Below, in pieces: positions 44,816-55,826 of a stretch of 64,000 nucleotides of DNA; within the stretch, counting starts at the first letter, position 1; each line of letters opens with the position of its first letter. A program made the position numbers and the translations under genes. The stretch covers positions 3,648,477-3,712,476 of the forward strand of contig OY282430.1 of assembly GCA_958296025.1 (NCBI GenBank), in the 5' to 3' direction. The notes under the pieces were generated by a model. That model made no database searches. It was not told where the DNA came from and saw nothing but the letters and a program-made list of their open reading frames with translations. This DNA comes from an uncultured Pseudomonadales bacterium (lineage in GTDB: Bacteria; Pseudomonadota; Gammaproteobacteria; Pseudomonadales; Azotimanducaceae).

Positions 44816-47611
44816 TCACCGGGACTGTCCGCCACGGACTACTGCTTGGTCGAACCACATGAGTAGCTTGGGGTCCTCTTGAAGGATACGCTCTGGGATC
44901 TTTTGCGCAACAGCGACTATTGTGGCGTAGTCACTGGCTTGCCAAGCGCGGCGGAAGCCGGCGCGGACTGCTTCTAGGCGGAACACCTTGAGGCGGCGCA
45001 GGTCGGATTTCTGGTACTCGGCGAACTCGCGGAGCAGGGTGCGTTCGCGGACCTTTTCTAGGTCGCTAGCTTTGTGGGGGTCGGGGACGTACCAGCGGCC
45101 TTTGGCTTTCACGCGGAGCGTGAGGGCGTCCTTTGCTAGCTTGCGGAGGTCCTTGAAGTTGGTTGAGAGGTAGGCATGGAGTTGGGGCGGGACTTCACCC
45201 CTGCCGTTGTAGTGGAGGAAGTTTTCCTTTAGCAGCGTGGACAACTCCAGCATCCTCTCGTGTTTGGCCCAACCCCCTAACTCCCTGATGTAGTGCGGGT
45301 GTATGCCCTGATAGGTCTGCGGCTTCCGGTCTAGTTGCTGGCGGAGCCATTGAATGGCGGTTTCCTCGTCCTTGACGAAAAGCTCTAGTTGGATGACCTC
45401 CTTCGCCGTCGCCCGTTTGCGGTCGTACTCCACCACCTGATCAGGGAGGAAGTACATGCGGTCGCGTTCAGCGAAGCGCTGGCGCAAGCCCTGGTAGAAC
45501 TCTGTCGCCGATAGGGGAACGGTGGCACCGCGAAGAACGTGGAAGGCGACCATACGATCGAACAGAAGGTAGTCTTGCCGCTCGGATACTACCTCCACCT
45601 TGTCCGCCTTGGAGACGAACACCGGTAGTTGGCGCAGGTGCGTGCGGACGAAATCCCACGCGCCATCTTCCGTTCCCGCCGCGAGCTTGAACCTGTCCTC
45701 TAGGCCGCCATTGGGCTTGTAGGCGGAGATCACAAGATCTTGCTTGACGGCCTGGGATGCCTTGATTTGGTTGAAGGTCCCATGCTTCTTGTCTAAAACC
45801 CGCACGTCGGCTACGACAAATCCGGCGGAAAGCAAGCTTTCTTGAATGGCGTTCCAGATGACATTTCTCGAGTTGTGGAATACGACCGTCATCCACCGGC
45901 CTGGTTTCAGAACGCGGCGGTATTCCTCGAAACACTGCCTCATCATCTCTTGGTAACTGGTCACGTCCTTTTGCTGAGTCCGGCTAACCACCGCTTCGGA
46001 TTCGGCCTTCGTGAAGACTCTGAGGAAAGACTCGTTCACGAAGTTGAGCTCGCTATAGGCTAGGTTGTCTCCGAATGGCGGATCGGTGAACACATAATCT
46101 ACGGAGTCCTGGGGAGTCGATGAGGTAGAGCAGTCGGTAGTAGTTGCGGCGGTCCAATGCTGTCCAGATGCGACCGGCTGGAGCGCCGATGCTAGGCGTT
46201 TCAACTTGCCGCTCAGAATGTATGATGGCGTCACTTCAGCGTGCTGAGAACCAATTTGGATGCGGCCCGCCATGTACTGGTTCACCTGCGAATAGTGCAA
46301 AGGCCCATACCTATTCTGCAGCGACATTCCGAGAATGGCCTGTTCAGCAAAAAACATGAGCGCATTTTTCTGGCGGCCGCTCGATGGCCGCGTAGCTCTT
46401 TGCCACAGAGCCGACAGTGCGTACCTTGCTCTAGGAAGGAACAAGTGATGAACATGCGTAAAGGACGACACGCCTCGTCGCCACTGGTCGCCCCAAACTA
46501 GCACGTCGTCCGGTTTGTGCATCATCCGGTCAAACGGGAGGTCTATAGGCCGAGGCAGATGGTCTATCGTATCGAGCCTAGCCAAGTCGTCCGACGTCGC
46601 CTCTTTAGAATACTTCTGTCCGTTGACGCTGTAGTTGATGAATACCGGCACTCGCTTCGTTGTTGGCACCATAGTGTCTATCGCGTCGTCGTGGTCGGAG
46701 AGGATGACACGGTTGAGGCGCTTCTTGTTCAGCGTCGCGGCGCAAGTCGGGCAAGGAAACGTGCTCCGTATTCGTCCCGTGTCTTGATTGAGCGCTTCTC
46801 GGGTGTAGATGATCTCTCCGATACACTCCGGGCAAGTAAACACCTCGCTCCACACCGTGTAGTTGATCCGCCCCTTCGTCTTCCCATCCGTATGCAGCGT
46901 CTCATACATCCAGCCGATCTCTTCCTCCACCTCGTCTAGGAGCTTCTGGGCCGCCTGGACGAAGGCATCCACGTCGAACGGGATGTTGTAGTTGGCGGCA
47001 ATGAACGTTGCCGCTGGCGAGAGGTCGCCGAGGATCGCCCGGCGCGCCCCCCACTTCGGCGGGTCGCGTCCCTCCTTCTCCCATTGCTGTTCCAATTCCA
47101 TGCGGTATTCAGGCGGCGCGGTGCCGCACCATTGCGCGGCTACGCCGGTCATTCCCGAACCGCAGAATCCGTCCAACACGATGTCGCCCGGCTCCGTGTA
47201 GTGGAGGATGGAGGGCACGATGGCCTTGTGGGGCACCTTGGTGTGGTAGCCGTGCGCCTTGTATAGGGGGTCGGTCTTGCCCACGCTCACATCCACCGCG
47301 AAAGGCTCCCGGCGGTACGGCTCGTCGGGGTCGTAGGGCTTGCCGTGGTGCTTTACGAACTCGGTGAGGAATGGGTTGGGGCAGGCGGTGTAGTAGGGCG
47401 GGTCGGAAAGGCGCAGAATGTCCTCGTTCTCGCCGATGGGGAAGTCGTGGCGCTGCCGCAGTTCCGGGAGCTTCTCCTTCAGCCGGGCGAGGAAGTGGGC
47501 GCGGCGGGCGTCGTCAGACTCGAACGTCATGCCCAAGCACTCCACTGGCCCGGCATCACTTGGCCCAACGGTGTTGGGCAGTAGGTTGCCCTTCGGGCCA
47601 GTCTTAGCCAT
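44816..47611 (-). CDS. pglXI: BREX-3 DNA methyltransferase PglXI (COG1743-like with Zn ribbon)
   Basis: This 931-residue methyltransferase has DPPYY (70-74), the SAM motif LDGFCGSGMTG (146-156), a zinc ribbon C260-x2-C263 / C287-x2-C290 inside the domain, and TDPPFGDN (509-516), the arrangement of COG1743-type proteins used as PglX in BREX type 3. The long C-terminal half is probably the DNA-recognition part. In BREX, PglX methylates a non-palindromic host motif so that self DNA is spared. It overlaps the upstream repeat/winged-helix ORF by eight bases. Length and motifs are intact. Confidence 0.88.
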   Translation of the reverse strand: MAKTGPKGNLLPNTVGPSDAGPVECLGMTFESDDARRAHFLARLKEKLPELRQRHDFPIGENEDILRLSDPPYYTACPNPFLTEFVKHHGKPYDPDEPYRREPFAVDVSVGKTDPLYKAHGYHTKVPHKAIVPSILHYTEPGDIVLDGFCGSGMTGVAAQWCGTAPPEYRMELEQQWEKEGRDPPKWGARRAILGDLSPAATFIAANYNIPFDVDAFVQAAQKLLDEVEEEIGWMYETLHTDGKTKGRINYTVWSEVFTCPECIGEIIYTREALNQDTGRIRSTFPCPTCAATLNKKRLNRVILSDHDDAIDTMVPTTKRVPVFINYSVNGQKYSKEATSDDLARLDTIDHLPRPIDLPFDRMMHKPDDVLVWGDQWRRGVSSFTHVHHLFLPRARYALSALWQRATRPSSGRQKNALMFFAEQAILGMSLQNRYGPLHYSQVNQYMAGRIQIGSQHAEVTPSYILSGKLKRLASALQPVASGQHWTAATTTDCSTSSTPQDSVDYVFTDPPFGDNLAYSELNFVNESFLRVFTKAESEAVVSRTQQKDVTSYQEMMRQCFEEYRRVLKPGRWMTVVFHNSRNVIWNAIQESLLSAGFVVADVRVLDKKHGTFNQIKASQAVKQDLVISAYKPNGGLEDRFKLAAGTEDGAWDFVRTHLRQLPVFVSKADKVEVVSERQDYLLFDRMVAFHVLRGATVPLSATEFYQGLRQRFAERDRMYFLPDQVVEYDRKRATAKEVIQLELFVKDEETAIQWLRQQLDRKPQTYQGIHPHYIRELGGWAKHERMLELSTLLKENFLHYNGRGEVPPQLHAYLSTNFKDLRKLAKDALTLRVKAKGRWYVPDPHKASDLEKVRERTLLREFAEYQKSDLRRLKVFRLEAVRAGFRRAWQASDYATIVAVAQKIPERILQEDPKLLMWFDQAVVRGGQSR

Positions 47612-48140
47612 GCGCCTTGCCCTCTTGCTCGGCCTGCAGGTGCAGCGCTCTTAGCTCAAGCCCTGCTTCGGTAAGAATGTAGCGCTGGCCAGGCACTCTC
47701 GGCTTATCAGGATTCGTCATAGTGATCAAACCATCATGGATCAACGGGTCCAGATGACTCTTCTTAAAGTGGCCACGGTTGGCGACAGCCAGTTTGTCCA
47801 TAATTTCGGCCAGCAGGCGTGGCACGTCGCAATAGGCCAAGACCTGCCGTTGGGTGGCCGAGAGCACGGTAAGTAGCTTGGCCGGGTGAACATGGCCCCG
47901 ATGTTCAGTGGGCGTCGGGCTTGGCCCATGCGGTACATGTGCAGTGGACATGTCCACTTGGTCAGTGACCGAGTCGCCATGCCTATCGCGCACTTGGTCA
48001 CTGACTAAGTCCACTGTTTCCGTCGCTGCTTGATCACTATTCCGCGGAGACGGAGCATGGTCAGTGCTCATGTTGGCCTGTTCATGTCCATGTTCAGTGA
48101 ACATGTCGGTCGGCCTATGCGCTACTTGTGCAGTGAACAT
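47604..48140 (-). CDS. Repeat-rich winged-helix protein between brxC and pglXI
   Basis: This 178-residue ORF has two parts. Residues 1-90 are low-complexity, built from units of the form (F/S/V)-(T/S)-(A/D/E)-(Q/H)-V, spaced mostly 11-12 residues apart (FTAQV, FTEHG, STDHA, NSDQA, VSDQV, VTDQV, STAHV, PTEHR). Residues 92-170 look like a winged helix: LSATQRQVLAYCDVPRLLAEIMDKLAV ... FKKSHLDPLIHDGLITMTNPDKPR ... YILTEAGLELRAL. The DNA of the repeats is palindromic (see the repeat entry). The gene lies between brxC and pglXI, overlaps pglXI by eight bases, and is not a standard BREX-3 component. A regulator is the simplest guess. Confidence 0.6.
   Translation of the reverse strand: MFTAQVAHRPTDMFTEHGHEQANMSTDHAPSPRNSDQAATETVDLVSDQVRDRHGDSVTDQVDMSTAHVPHGPSPTPTEHRGHVHPAKLLTVLSATQRQVLAYCDVPRLLAEIMDKLAVANRGHFKKSHLDPLIHDGLITMTNPDKPRVPGQRYILTEAGLELRALHLQAEQEGKAHG
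47901..48140. repeat. About eight degenerate 15-bp palindromes with codon-phased spacing
   Basis: Copies start near 47901, 47937, 47958, 47994, 48030 (weak), 48057, 48090 and 48126. The best is ATGTTCAGTGAACAT at 48090-48104, a perfect inverted repeat about a central G. The others keep CA(G/C)TG in the centre with matching arms, for example TTGGTCACTGACTAA at 47994. Spacings are 36, 21, 36, 36, 27, 33 and 36, all multiples of three. The array lies wholly inside the 5' half of the 47604-48140 gene. Confidence 0.8.
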
Positions 48141-48164
48141 GTCAATGCGTCCTGCGTCACGCCG

Positions 48165-51100
48165 TCACTCCACCACAATCCGCGCCTTGCCCGGTGCCTT
48201 GCCCTTCACCAACTCGTCCACATAGGCCCCGAAGCGCTGCTTTACTTCTTCCGGCGTCGCAGGGCAGCCGCCGGACAGCAGGGCGGCGCGGAGATTCTCG
48301 GTTGTCACGGAGACCTTCTCAAGGCCGGACAGCGCATCCTGCAGCGCTTGCACGAAACCATCGGTCACCTCGTTCGGCAGCTTGCCGGCGCGGATGAACT
48401 CCGCCGCCAGCTTCGCGGCTTCCGGTTCCAGCAACTTCAGGCTTTCCTTGGCCGTTGGGTCGTCCAGATTCGCCAGCAGCGTTCGCGTCCAAGCGTCCGT
48501 CAAGGCGTCCAGTTCGTCGTCCAAGGCGTTCAGGGCAGCCTCCGCCGAGGCGACCGGCTTCGCGCCAGACCTGAAGCCGCAATGCGGGCACACCGGTGCG
48601 GTTCGCACTTCCTGCTCCGTCAGCGCGAAGCAGCTCGTGAGATCGACCAGGCGGTGCAGGCAGTCGTCAAGATGCTGCCGGGGCATCAAGTCGATGGCTG
48701 CTAGGCGCTCTAGAATGCTCAAGCGCTGGTCGCCCAAGAGCCGTGCCTTGCGCCTGTTTCCATCCACGCCCAACCGCGCCTTGGCGTGCTGCGACAGGTA
48801 GTCCCGCACATACTCGGCCTTCAGTTCCTCAAGCCGGCGCATCGTCCGCTGGCGAAAGGCAGCACCGCCGCGCACCTTCGGGTCGGTGAGCTGGCCGAGA
48901 ATTTGGTTTCTGGCCGCTTTTACCTTGGTTGTCCAGTCCTGTTCCGCAGGCAGCCCCGCTTCGGCGGTGGAAAGATAGGACGCCGTGGCGCCGAGGTCGG
49001 CGCATAGGCCGGCCAACCCCTGCACTTCCGCCAGCGCCTTGAATCCGGTGCGCTGCGCCTTCACCTGCTCGGCTTGGTGGCGGAAGTTCTTGAGCTTGCC
49101 CGGCGAGTTGTAGGCTTGCAGGGATTCCAAGAAGGTTTTGGCGCCATCGATCCGGCCCCGCAGTTCTTGGGTTTCGTCCTCCGAAAGCAAGTTCCCGCCC
49201 CAAAAGATCAAGCCGTCACGCAAATGCTGCTGGGCGCGAACTAGCTGCTCCACCGCCTCGCCCACCGCCCTTTGCATCTGCTGCACCGGCTCGTCGTTGC
49301 CTTGGGTGATGAGCTGCGCCATGCCGGGTGCCAAGCCAAGCAACTCGAACAGGGCGTTCAAGGCCGGCAGGTTCCATTCCTTCGGGCGTTCGATGTGCTT
49401 GAAGCCGGTCAGTTCGCCAAGGGAGGCAGCCGCTAGCTGCGGCAGGCTTACCGCATCGAACTTGCGGCCAGGAATGGCCAGCACCAAGTGCCCGGAATAG
49501 ACCAGCGCCGCCAACACCACGGCCACCCACTCCGGCTCCAGGCGCAGACCGGATTCGTCCATGTACTCCACGCCAAGAAGGTCGTGAATCAATTCGGGGC
49601 GGTTCAGCACTTGGCCGTGGCCTTTCTTCTCCATCAAATCCAGGATGTGCCGTGCGTACTTGGAGTTTTCCGGCACCAAGCGGTCGCCATCGAGCAATTC
49701 CAGCGCATCGAGCACGGCAGCGGCTTGGCGGGTGCGATGCTGGCCGGCGATGGTGCGCAATGCGGCCTGAGCCGCTTGCGCACGGTTGTTGCCGGTGATG
49801 TGTACGGAGAACGCGGGATACTCCGGCGCTTGGTCCGCGAAGTGCGGGGCTAGGCAGATGCCGGCGATGGTGTTGACCAAGTCGCGCAAGTTGATGCGCT
49901 CCTCCGCAGGGGTGCCGGAAAGCTCCCGAATGGACGGGCTGCCCTTCGCCCATTCGAGCAGTGCCTTGGCGCGGCCCTGATAGGTCACTTGGAACGCATC
50001 CGCCATGTGCGTCCGTAGCCACGACACCAGCTTGCGCAAGGATTCCGCAGCCTTTTCCTCATAGGTGCGCTTGGCGTGGCCAGAGGATGTGGAGGCCAAG
50101 TCCAGGGCGGCGGCGTAAGCCTTGAGCGTGGCGCGGAAATCGCCGTCCATGCCGGCGAAGCGGAAGAACAACTCGTCCGCCTTCTTCTCATCCTTGAAGC
50201 GGGGCGGCTCGAAGGGTTGCAGGAAGTACAGGTAGAAGTCCCGGGGCGGCACGGCGGTGGAGCGTTCGTTGGGCGCCCCGAAGAACAGGTAGCCGTTGCG
50301 CGGCGCCTTGCGCTCCAACCAAGTTAGTTCGTGCTCCCAAATCTTGAAGCCGGACACATAGGTTTCATCCACGCACTCCATCTGCCGCTTGAGGGCTTCG
50401 TAGTAGTAGCGGTCCAGCTTGGATGCGTCCAGGCTCTCGGCGCGTTGCTCGATCAGGGCGTCGAAGTCGTCGGTTTTCCGCAAATCCAGGTAGAACTGGC
50501 CGTTATGCGGGTTCGAAGAGATGAACTGGCCGCTAACGGTGCGGTGGATTTCGCGCAGCACCGTCTCCACCTGGGTAAGCAGATCGTCCGCTGGATCGCC
50601 CCCTAGGTCCTCGACGCCAGCTTGGTATAGGCACAGGCCGTCCCGCAGTTCCTTGGCGCTAGCGCCAAGGGGCGAGTGGATGTCGCCTTGGGTCAGGCGA
50701 TGCACGGAAAGAGCGTGGATGATCCGCAGCGCCATCGGCTTGTAGGCTGGGCGGGTGAATGCCTGCCGCACCCGCGCCTCCAAGACCTCGCTGCAATCGA
50801 TTACCGCCCGGATGTCCGGCGCGGCGCGGAAAGCCGGATTGCCGGTCAGGTTTGCCCAATAGCTGTCGTAGGCGATCAGGCCCGGATGGTCGGTGGGCAG
50901 GTCGTCGTCGAGCAGTCGCCTCATGGTGTCGGATAGGGTGCGCAGGGCTTCGCGCTTTTCCGCCGCGGCCACCTGCTCGAAGGTGTCGATGTACTGCGGA
51001 TGCACCGGGAACAGGCGAACGTACTCGTCCAGGCCCTCGTTCATGCGCTCGTAGAACTTGCCGAAGGGGGTGAGATAGCCGCGTATCTTCGCCTGCTGCT

Positions 51101-51893
51101 CCGCGGTTTTGCGCAGCAGGCGCTCCGCCACCACGAACTTCACGTCGCTCTTGGCGATGACGATCTGCGCGAAGCGGTCCTGGACGCGGCGGACAGCGTC
51201 CGCGGCGAAGCGGAAGCGCGGGCTGTCGAATATGGCTTCCTGAACGCCGGCCATGAAGCGCAGCCGCAGGTCCTTGCAGGCCTCGCCAATCTCACGCAGG
51301 AAGTTCAAGTCTAGGATGAGTTCCGTATCCTTGCGGGTGCGCAGGTAGTCCAGCAGTTCGTCCACCACCAGCAGCAGGCCTTGGTCCGGGAAGGCACCGT
51401 GGAACGCCGCCATCATTTCCTCTAAGCAGCGTTTGTTGGTCACCACTTGGTCGGCATTGGGAAACCTGTAGGCCACGCCCATGCGCACCAAGCCCGCTTC
51501 CAACTCGCCGACCAGAATGTCCCGCAAGGCCATGGTGGAAGCGCCAATTTCCGTGCGCACCACTTGGAACTGGCCGGCGATCTGCGCTGTGGCCTGCGCC
51601 GCTTGGGGGTGACCGAGGCTGTCCGCTAGGTCCGCGTTCTCCGCCAGCGCCGAAATCACGGACATGAGGTGCGACTTGCCGGTGCCGTAGTTGCCCACCA
51701 CCAGCAGCCCCTTGTTGTCCGCCGGCCGGTCGAACTGAAGGTGCGGGATGGCGAGGCTGGCGAGGCGCTCCGCCATCTCGTCGGAGACGACATAGGTTTC
51801 CACCAGCCGACGGGCATCCTCGGCGCGGTCCGCATTGCGCAGTTGCACCACGGACTCGATGGGTTGGAAGTGAATCAGCTCGCGGTATTTCAT
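48165..51893 (-). CDS. brxC: BREX-3 large P-loop ATPase BrxC (DUF6079)
   Basis: This 1242-residue protein starts at ATG 51893 with [18 protein letters not shown]. Walker A is [15 protein letters not shown] (66-80), a Walker-B-like segment is [18 protein letters not shown] (about 157-174), and a C-terminal CPHC pair lies in [10 protein letters not shown] (about 1105). It matches the DUF6079/BrxC ATPase of BREX type 3. It overlaps brxF by ATGA. BrxC ATPases are thought to assemble with PglX and PglZ on DNA. The ORF can be extended to 52013, but that part is the antisense/overlap of brxF. Confidence 0.9.
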   Translation of the reverse strand: MKYRELIHFQPIESVVQLRNADRAEDARRLVETYVVSDEMAERLASLAIPHLQFDRPADNKGLLVVGNYGTGKSHLMSVISALAENADLADSLGHPQAAQATAQIAGQFQVVRTEIGASTMALRDILVGELEAGLVRMGVAYRFPNADQVVTNKRCLEEMMAAFHGAFPDQGLLLVVDELLDYLRTRKDTELILDLNFLREIGEACKDLRLRFMAGVQEAIFDSPRFRFAADAVRRVQDRFAQIVIAKSDVKFVVAERLLRKTAEQQAKIRGYLTPFGKFYERMNEGLDEYVRLFPVHPQYIDTFEQVAAAEKREALRTLSDTMRRLLDDDLPTDHPGLIAYDSYWANLTGNPAFRAAPDIRAVIDCSEVLEARVRQAFTRPAYKPMALRIIHALSVHRLTQGDIHSPLGASAKELRDGLCLYQAGVEDLGGDPADDLLTQVETVLREIHRTVSGQFISSNPHNGQFYLDLRKTDDFDALIEQRAESLDASKLDRYYYEALKRQMECVDETYVSGFKIWEHELTWLERKAPRNGYLFFGAPNERSTAVPPRDFYLYFLQPFEPPRFKDEKKADELFFRFAGMDGDFRATLKAYAAALDLASTSSGHAKRTYEEKAAESLRKLVSWLRTHMADAFQVTYQGRAKALLEWAKGSPSIRELSGTPAEERINLRDLVNTIAGICLAPHFADQAPEYPAFSVHITGNNRAQAAQAALRTIAGQHRTRQAAAVLDALELLDGDRLVPENSKYARHILDLMEKKGHGQVLNRPELIHDLLGVEYMDESGLRLEPEWVAVVLAALVYSGHLVLAIPGRKFDAVSLPQLAAASLGELTGFKHIERPKEWNLPALNALFELLGLAPGMAQLITQGNDEPVQQMQRAVGEAVEQLVRAQQHLRDGLIFWGGNLLSEDETQELRGRIDGAKTFLESLQAYNSPGKLKNFRHQAEQVKAQRTGFKALAEVQGLAGLCADLGATASYLSTAEAGLPAEQDWTTKVKAARNQILGQLTDPKVRGGAAFRQRTMRRLEELKAEYVRDYLSQHAKARLGVDGNRRKARLLGDQRLSILERLAAIDLMPRQHLDDCLHRLVDLTSCFALTEQEVRTAPVCPHCGFRSGAKPVASAEAALNALDDELDALTDAWTRTLLANLDDPTAKESLKLLEPEAAKLAAEFIRAGKLPNEVTDGFVQALQDALSGLEKVSVTTENLRAALLSGGCPATPEEVKQRFGAYVDELVKGKAPGKARIVVE

Positions 51894-52384
51894 CGTGCTT
51901 CGCCGCCCGCTTGGAGAGGCACCACCAAGAGATCGCCGACGGAATATTGGCGGTGTTCGGGATGCCCCGGAGCAGCGTAGCGCAGTTTGCCATCTTCGAG
52001 TACGCCCGTCCACGCGGCCACCACGGTCTTGTTGCGCGACAGGCCCTGCAGCAAGCTCAGGGGCTCCTGCTTTAGGGTGGCGTCGAACAGCAATTCGATG
52101 TTGTCCAGCAGCACGAGGCCACCGCCTTCATCAAGGGTTTCCACCAATTGCTCTAGGAAGGGCCGCAGTTGTAAGGGCCGCTGACTTACGGTCAATTCGA
52201 GCATTCGACGCGACAGATCCAAGCCCAGGTTCGCAAGAGGAGCGCCGGTGCGTTCGCGCACGGCTTCAAGCGCGTTGGTTTTGCCGGTGCCGGCCGGCCC
52301 CACCACCACCACCAGCCGGTGGTAAAGGGACGCCGCCTGCTGGACAGCGGCGGCGACGGCATCGGCTGCTCGGTCAGACTGCAA
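51890..52384 (-). CDS. brxF: BREX-3 P-loop protein BrxF
   Basis: This is a 164-residue small ATPase with Walker [17 protein letters not shown] (27-42), Walker [16 protein letters not shown] (about 90-104) and [13 protein letters not shown], as in BrxF, the first gene of BREX type 3 operons. No ATG is available and the start seems to be TTG 52384. It overlaps brxC by ATGA. The operon promoter should lie in the short gap (52385-52419) or inside the small gene upstream. Confidence 0.85.
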   Translation of the reverse strand: MQSDRAADAVAAAVQQAASLYHRLVVVVGPAGTGKTNALEAVRERTGAPLANLGLDLSRRMLELTVSQRPLQLRPFLEQLVETLDEGGGLVLLDNIELLFDATLKQEPLSLLQGLSRNKTVVAAWTGVLEDGKLRYAAPGHPEHRQYSVGDLLVVPLQAGGEAR

Positions 52385-52419
52385 GATTGGGCAAGGGATG
52401 ATTTGGCGGGAAAGGGCGG

Positions 52420-52812
52420 TTAGGCTTTAGGCCCGTCGAAGGACTTGACGAGCTCGTACCAGCCGGAGCCGTTGATGCGCAGGAGGATGCCGCCGGCGTT
52501 GGCGGTGACCAGCCGTTGGCCGGTTTCGATGTGGTTCTTGCGGCCGGGCCAGGCGTTTGGGTTGCGTTGCCACTCGTTGAGGGTGCGCTCCGCCTCCTCG
52601 TAGCTGGGTGCCTCCACCTCGTACAGGGACAGGTAGCCGGACAGGGTTTCCCCATCCAGATGCGGCCCGGCCAGCTTGAAGACGCTGCCGCGAATGAAGT
52701 TCGGGCACTTGGCGGTGTCCTCGATGTGCTGATCGACAAACCACTCGTCAAAGGCCGCCTGCTGGTCGGCGCTGGGCGGCTCGCAAAGGCCGATGAGAAC
52801 GAAACGCGGCAT
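52420..52812 (-). CDS. Small EthD/dimeric alpha-beta-barrel-like protein
   Basis: This 130-residue protein (ATG 52812) has PRFVLIGLCEPPS...FDEWFVDQHIEDTAKCPNFIRGSVFKL and YLSLYEVEAPSYEEAERTLNEW, the strand-helix pattern of ferredoxin-like dimeric barrel (EthD/ABM-like) proteins. Its exact function is unknown. It lies between hemB, divergent, and brxF, on the same strand as the BREX genes with 35 bases between. Confidence 0.6.
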   Translation of the reverse strand: MPRFVLIGLCEPPSADQQAAFDEWFVDQHIEDTAKCPNFIRGSVFKLAGPHLDGETLSGYLSLYEVEAPSYEEAERTLNEWQRNPNAWPGRKNHIETGQRLVTANAGGILLRINGSGWYELVKSFDGPKA

Positions 52813-52831
52813 AGCCTCCAACCTCCCCTAA

Positions 52832-53926
<1,095 letters not shown>

Positions 53927-54068
53927 ATCGTCGATTTGGGCGCAACTTCAAGCAAGCGAACTTCAACCTGCAGAACCGCATGGCCGTAGTCGGTCCCGAT
54001 AAGGAGGCTTGTCTCGAATGGAGTTTGGCGTTGATTGATTGTTCCCTGATTTGAAATAGAGGTATCAC

Positions 54069-54776
54069 ATGAACGACTTGATCAAAGACATGGCGACGGC
54101 CATACGCGCCGGGGTGCCGCTGCCGAAGATGCCCGTCGGCCTCGATCTCGAGCAGGCTTACGAAATTCAGAAGGCCGTGGTTGCAGCGGTCTCCGGGGGT
54201 GCGGTGGCCGGCCTGAAGGCGGGGATGACGGCGGCAGCCGGGCAACGGCAATTCGGCTTGGACCGGCCGCTGATCGGCAGCCTACACGCAGCCGGTCGGC
54301 TGGCGCCGGGCGTTTCCTTCGCCAGCGCTCCCGGAATTCTCTTGGAGTGCGAAATCGGCGTGGTGATCGACGGAGACGGCGTTCCCCAAAGCGCCGGCCC
54401 GGTCATCGAAGTGCCGAGAATGGCCTTCGCCGACGAGGAGGATCGCACCGGCGTCAACCTAGCCGCCTGCAGCATCGCCGCGGACCGCTTCATTGCCGGG
54501 GAGCAACAGCCGTTGCGGGACTCCTACGACGACATCCACATCCGGCTCACCCGCGACGGCCAGGAGGTGTCCGCCGCACCGGCCACCGACGCGCTGGGCG
54601 GGCCACACGACGCATTGGCCTGGATGCTGCAGGAAGCCAAGACGAGAGGCATCGGCATCGCCGCCGGCATGTTGCTCATCACCGGCGCTTGCGGCGGCCT
54701 CCACCCGGCCGTGCCGGGTGAATACCTAGCGGATTACGGCGCGTTGGGCTCAATCGCCTTCTCCGTCACCGACTGA
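54069..54776 (+). CDS. 2-keto-4-pentenoate hydratase/decarboxylase-like protein
   Basis: This 235-residue protein of the MhpD/fumarylacetoacetase-like fold has AYEIQKAVVAA, GLKAGMTAAAGQRQFGLDRPLIGSL (about 48-72), LECEIGVVI (metal ligand Glu pair) and DALAWMLQEAKTRGIGIAAGMLLITGACGGL. It probably hydrates or decarboxylates a 2-oxo acid; the substrate is unknown. Its last codons (SIAFSVTD-stop) recur in degenerate form at 58771-58803. Confidence 0.85.
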   Translation: MNDLIKDMATAIRAGVPLPKMPVGLDLEQAYEIQKAVVAAVSGGAVAGLKAGMTAAAGQRQFGLDRPLIGSLHAAGRLAPGVSFASAPGILLECEIGVVIDGDGVPQSAGPVIEVPRMAFADEEDRTGVNLAACSIAADRFIAGEQQPLRDSYDDIHIRLTRDGQEVSAAPATDALGGPHDALAWMLQEAKTRGIGIAAGMLLITGACGGLHPAVPGEYLADYGALGSIAFSVTD

Positions 54777-54782
54777 GCGTTC
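54750..54782. repeat. Direct repeat at hydratase 3' end, copy 1
   Basis: These 33 bases cover the last codons and the stop of the hydratase gene. They match 58771-58803 at 29 positions. The two copies bracket about 4 kb of accessory genes. Confidence 0.6.
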
Positions 54783-54786
54783 AATG

Positions 54787-54807
54787 CGGCAAGGGGCCGG
54801 TTTTTTT
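54787..54807 (+). terminator. Possible weak rho-independent terminator
   Basis: CGGC, a short AAGGG loop and GCCG are followed by G and seven T. The stem is only four base pairs, so confidence is limited. It is placed directly after the hydratase stop. Confidence 0.4.
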
Positions 54808-54882
54808 CCGTGCCAACGCAGCCGGAGGGAACCAAGCGCTGCTTCCTAGACCCTTCCCTGAAGGTGCCGCCAAGGCGGAGAA

Positions 54883-55287
54883 CTAACTGGTCGGGGACGC
54901 AGGCAATTCAACAACAGGCGTCCCCAACGCACGGGCTGCGGCCACCATCCTGCGATCATAGGAGGCCAACCTGACAGTTGGCCCTCTACTGCGCAAAAGC
55001 TCCAATGACGCCAAATGCAAGGCGTCAAGGGTGCGCACTGCGATTGGGAACGGCTCCGTGGCATGGGCGAGAACGGTTGGCTGCATCTCCAGCAAGGAGA
55101 TTCGGCCCATCAACTCACGGGCAGCCTCGCCATGGGTGCTGGCTAAGCAGCGGGCGTGCAGGCGGGTCCAGGTTTCGTATTCGATCAATCGGCTGGCGAC
55201 CAGCATTTCATTCCAGATCCATTCCGGCGGGCGGCGGTCTTCGGAAAGAAGTTCGGCGAGGACAACGGAGGTATCGACGTAAATCAC
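54883..55287 (-). CDS. VapC-type PIN-domain toxin
   Basis: This 134-residue PIN protein has YVDTSVVLAELLSED (D4), E38 in LIEYETWTRL, and RTLDALHLASLELL with SYDRRMVAAARALG, the acidic PIN active site. It overlaps its antitoxin by ATGA. It is a different subfamily from the pair at 39796. Confidence 0.88.
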   Translation of the reverse strand: MIYVDTSVVLAELLSEDRRPPEWIWNEMLVASRLIEYETWTRLHARCLASTHGEAARELMGRISLLEMQPTVLAHATEPFPIAVRTLDALHLASLELLRSRGPTVRLASYDRRMVAAARALGTPVVELPASPTS

Positions 55288-55577
55288 CGATCACCGCGGT
55301 CTTCGTCCAGCTCAGAGAGCAGTTCGCTCAACGGCGCCACTGACTGAACCGCTGGGGGTGGCCCGGCTTGGGGGAGGATTGGCGGCGTCAACCAACCACT
55401 ACGCACCGCTTCGGCAAGCACCGCATCCGCCAGCACGGGGCTTCTCCCTGCCCTTGGCGGGGCGATCTCCGCCACAACCCGATCGCGGTCCGTCACCAAA
55501 ATGGTTTCGCCCGAAGCAGCCAAGCGCACATACTCACTCAGACGGCTGTTGAGCGCCTTTATTCCGACTGATCTCAT
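55284..55577 (-). CDS. Phd/YefM-type antitoxin
   Basis: This protein of about 97 residues contains VGIKALNSRLSEYVRLAASGETILVTDRDRVVAEIAPP, the Phd/YefM N-terminal fold, and an acidic C-terminal tail (LSELLSELDEDRGDR). ATG 55577 is preferred; ATG 55586 adds three residues. It is the upstream partner of the PIN toxin. Confidence 0.88.
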   Translation of the reverse strand: MRSVGIKALNSRLSEYVRLAASGETILVTDRDRVVAEIAPPRAGRSPVLADAVLAEAVRSGWLTPPILPQAGPPPAVQSVAPLSELLSELDEDRGDR

Positions 55578-55826
55578 GCTCCGCAAAGTAGGTACTGGTG
55601 GCTACCTTGTCAAGTGATTGTTAGCAACAAATAGAAGTGTCCGGTTTTAGGGAAATTGCAGGCAAGGCGAAGCCATTGCCTTGCGCCTTGATGGGCACCA
55701 GGGTGCTTGCGGCCCTTCGCCCATTTTTCCTTCATGATCGCTGCCGTATCTTCCCATTATTCCGCGAGCAACCTCTTGCCTAGACAAGTAAGATTCCGCA
55801 CCTTTAGCGCCAAAGGAAGGGACACC

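Noticed and set aside
47901-48140. Repeat array considered as CRISPR or iterons of an origin
   Set aside because: Units are only 15 bp with spacings of 21-36, lie in one reading frame of a coding sequence, and there are no cas or rep genes nearby. Kept as a palindrome array instead.
1-52384. The DrmA helicase as the missing BrxHII of the BREX locus
   Set aside because: It is joined by ATGA to a DrmB gene, lies over 30 kb away and on the opposite strand, so it is better explained as DISARM. A functional loan cannot be excluded but is not supported by sequence.
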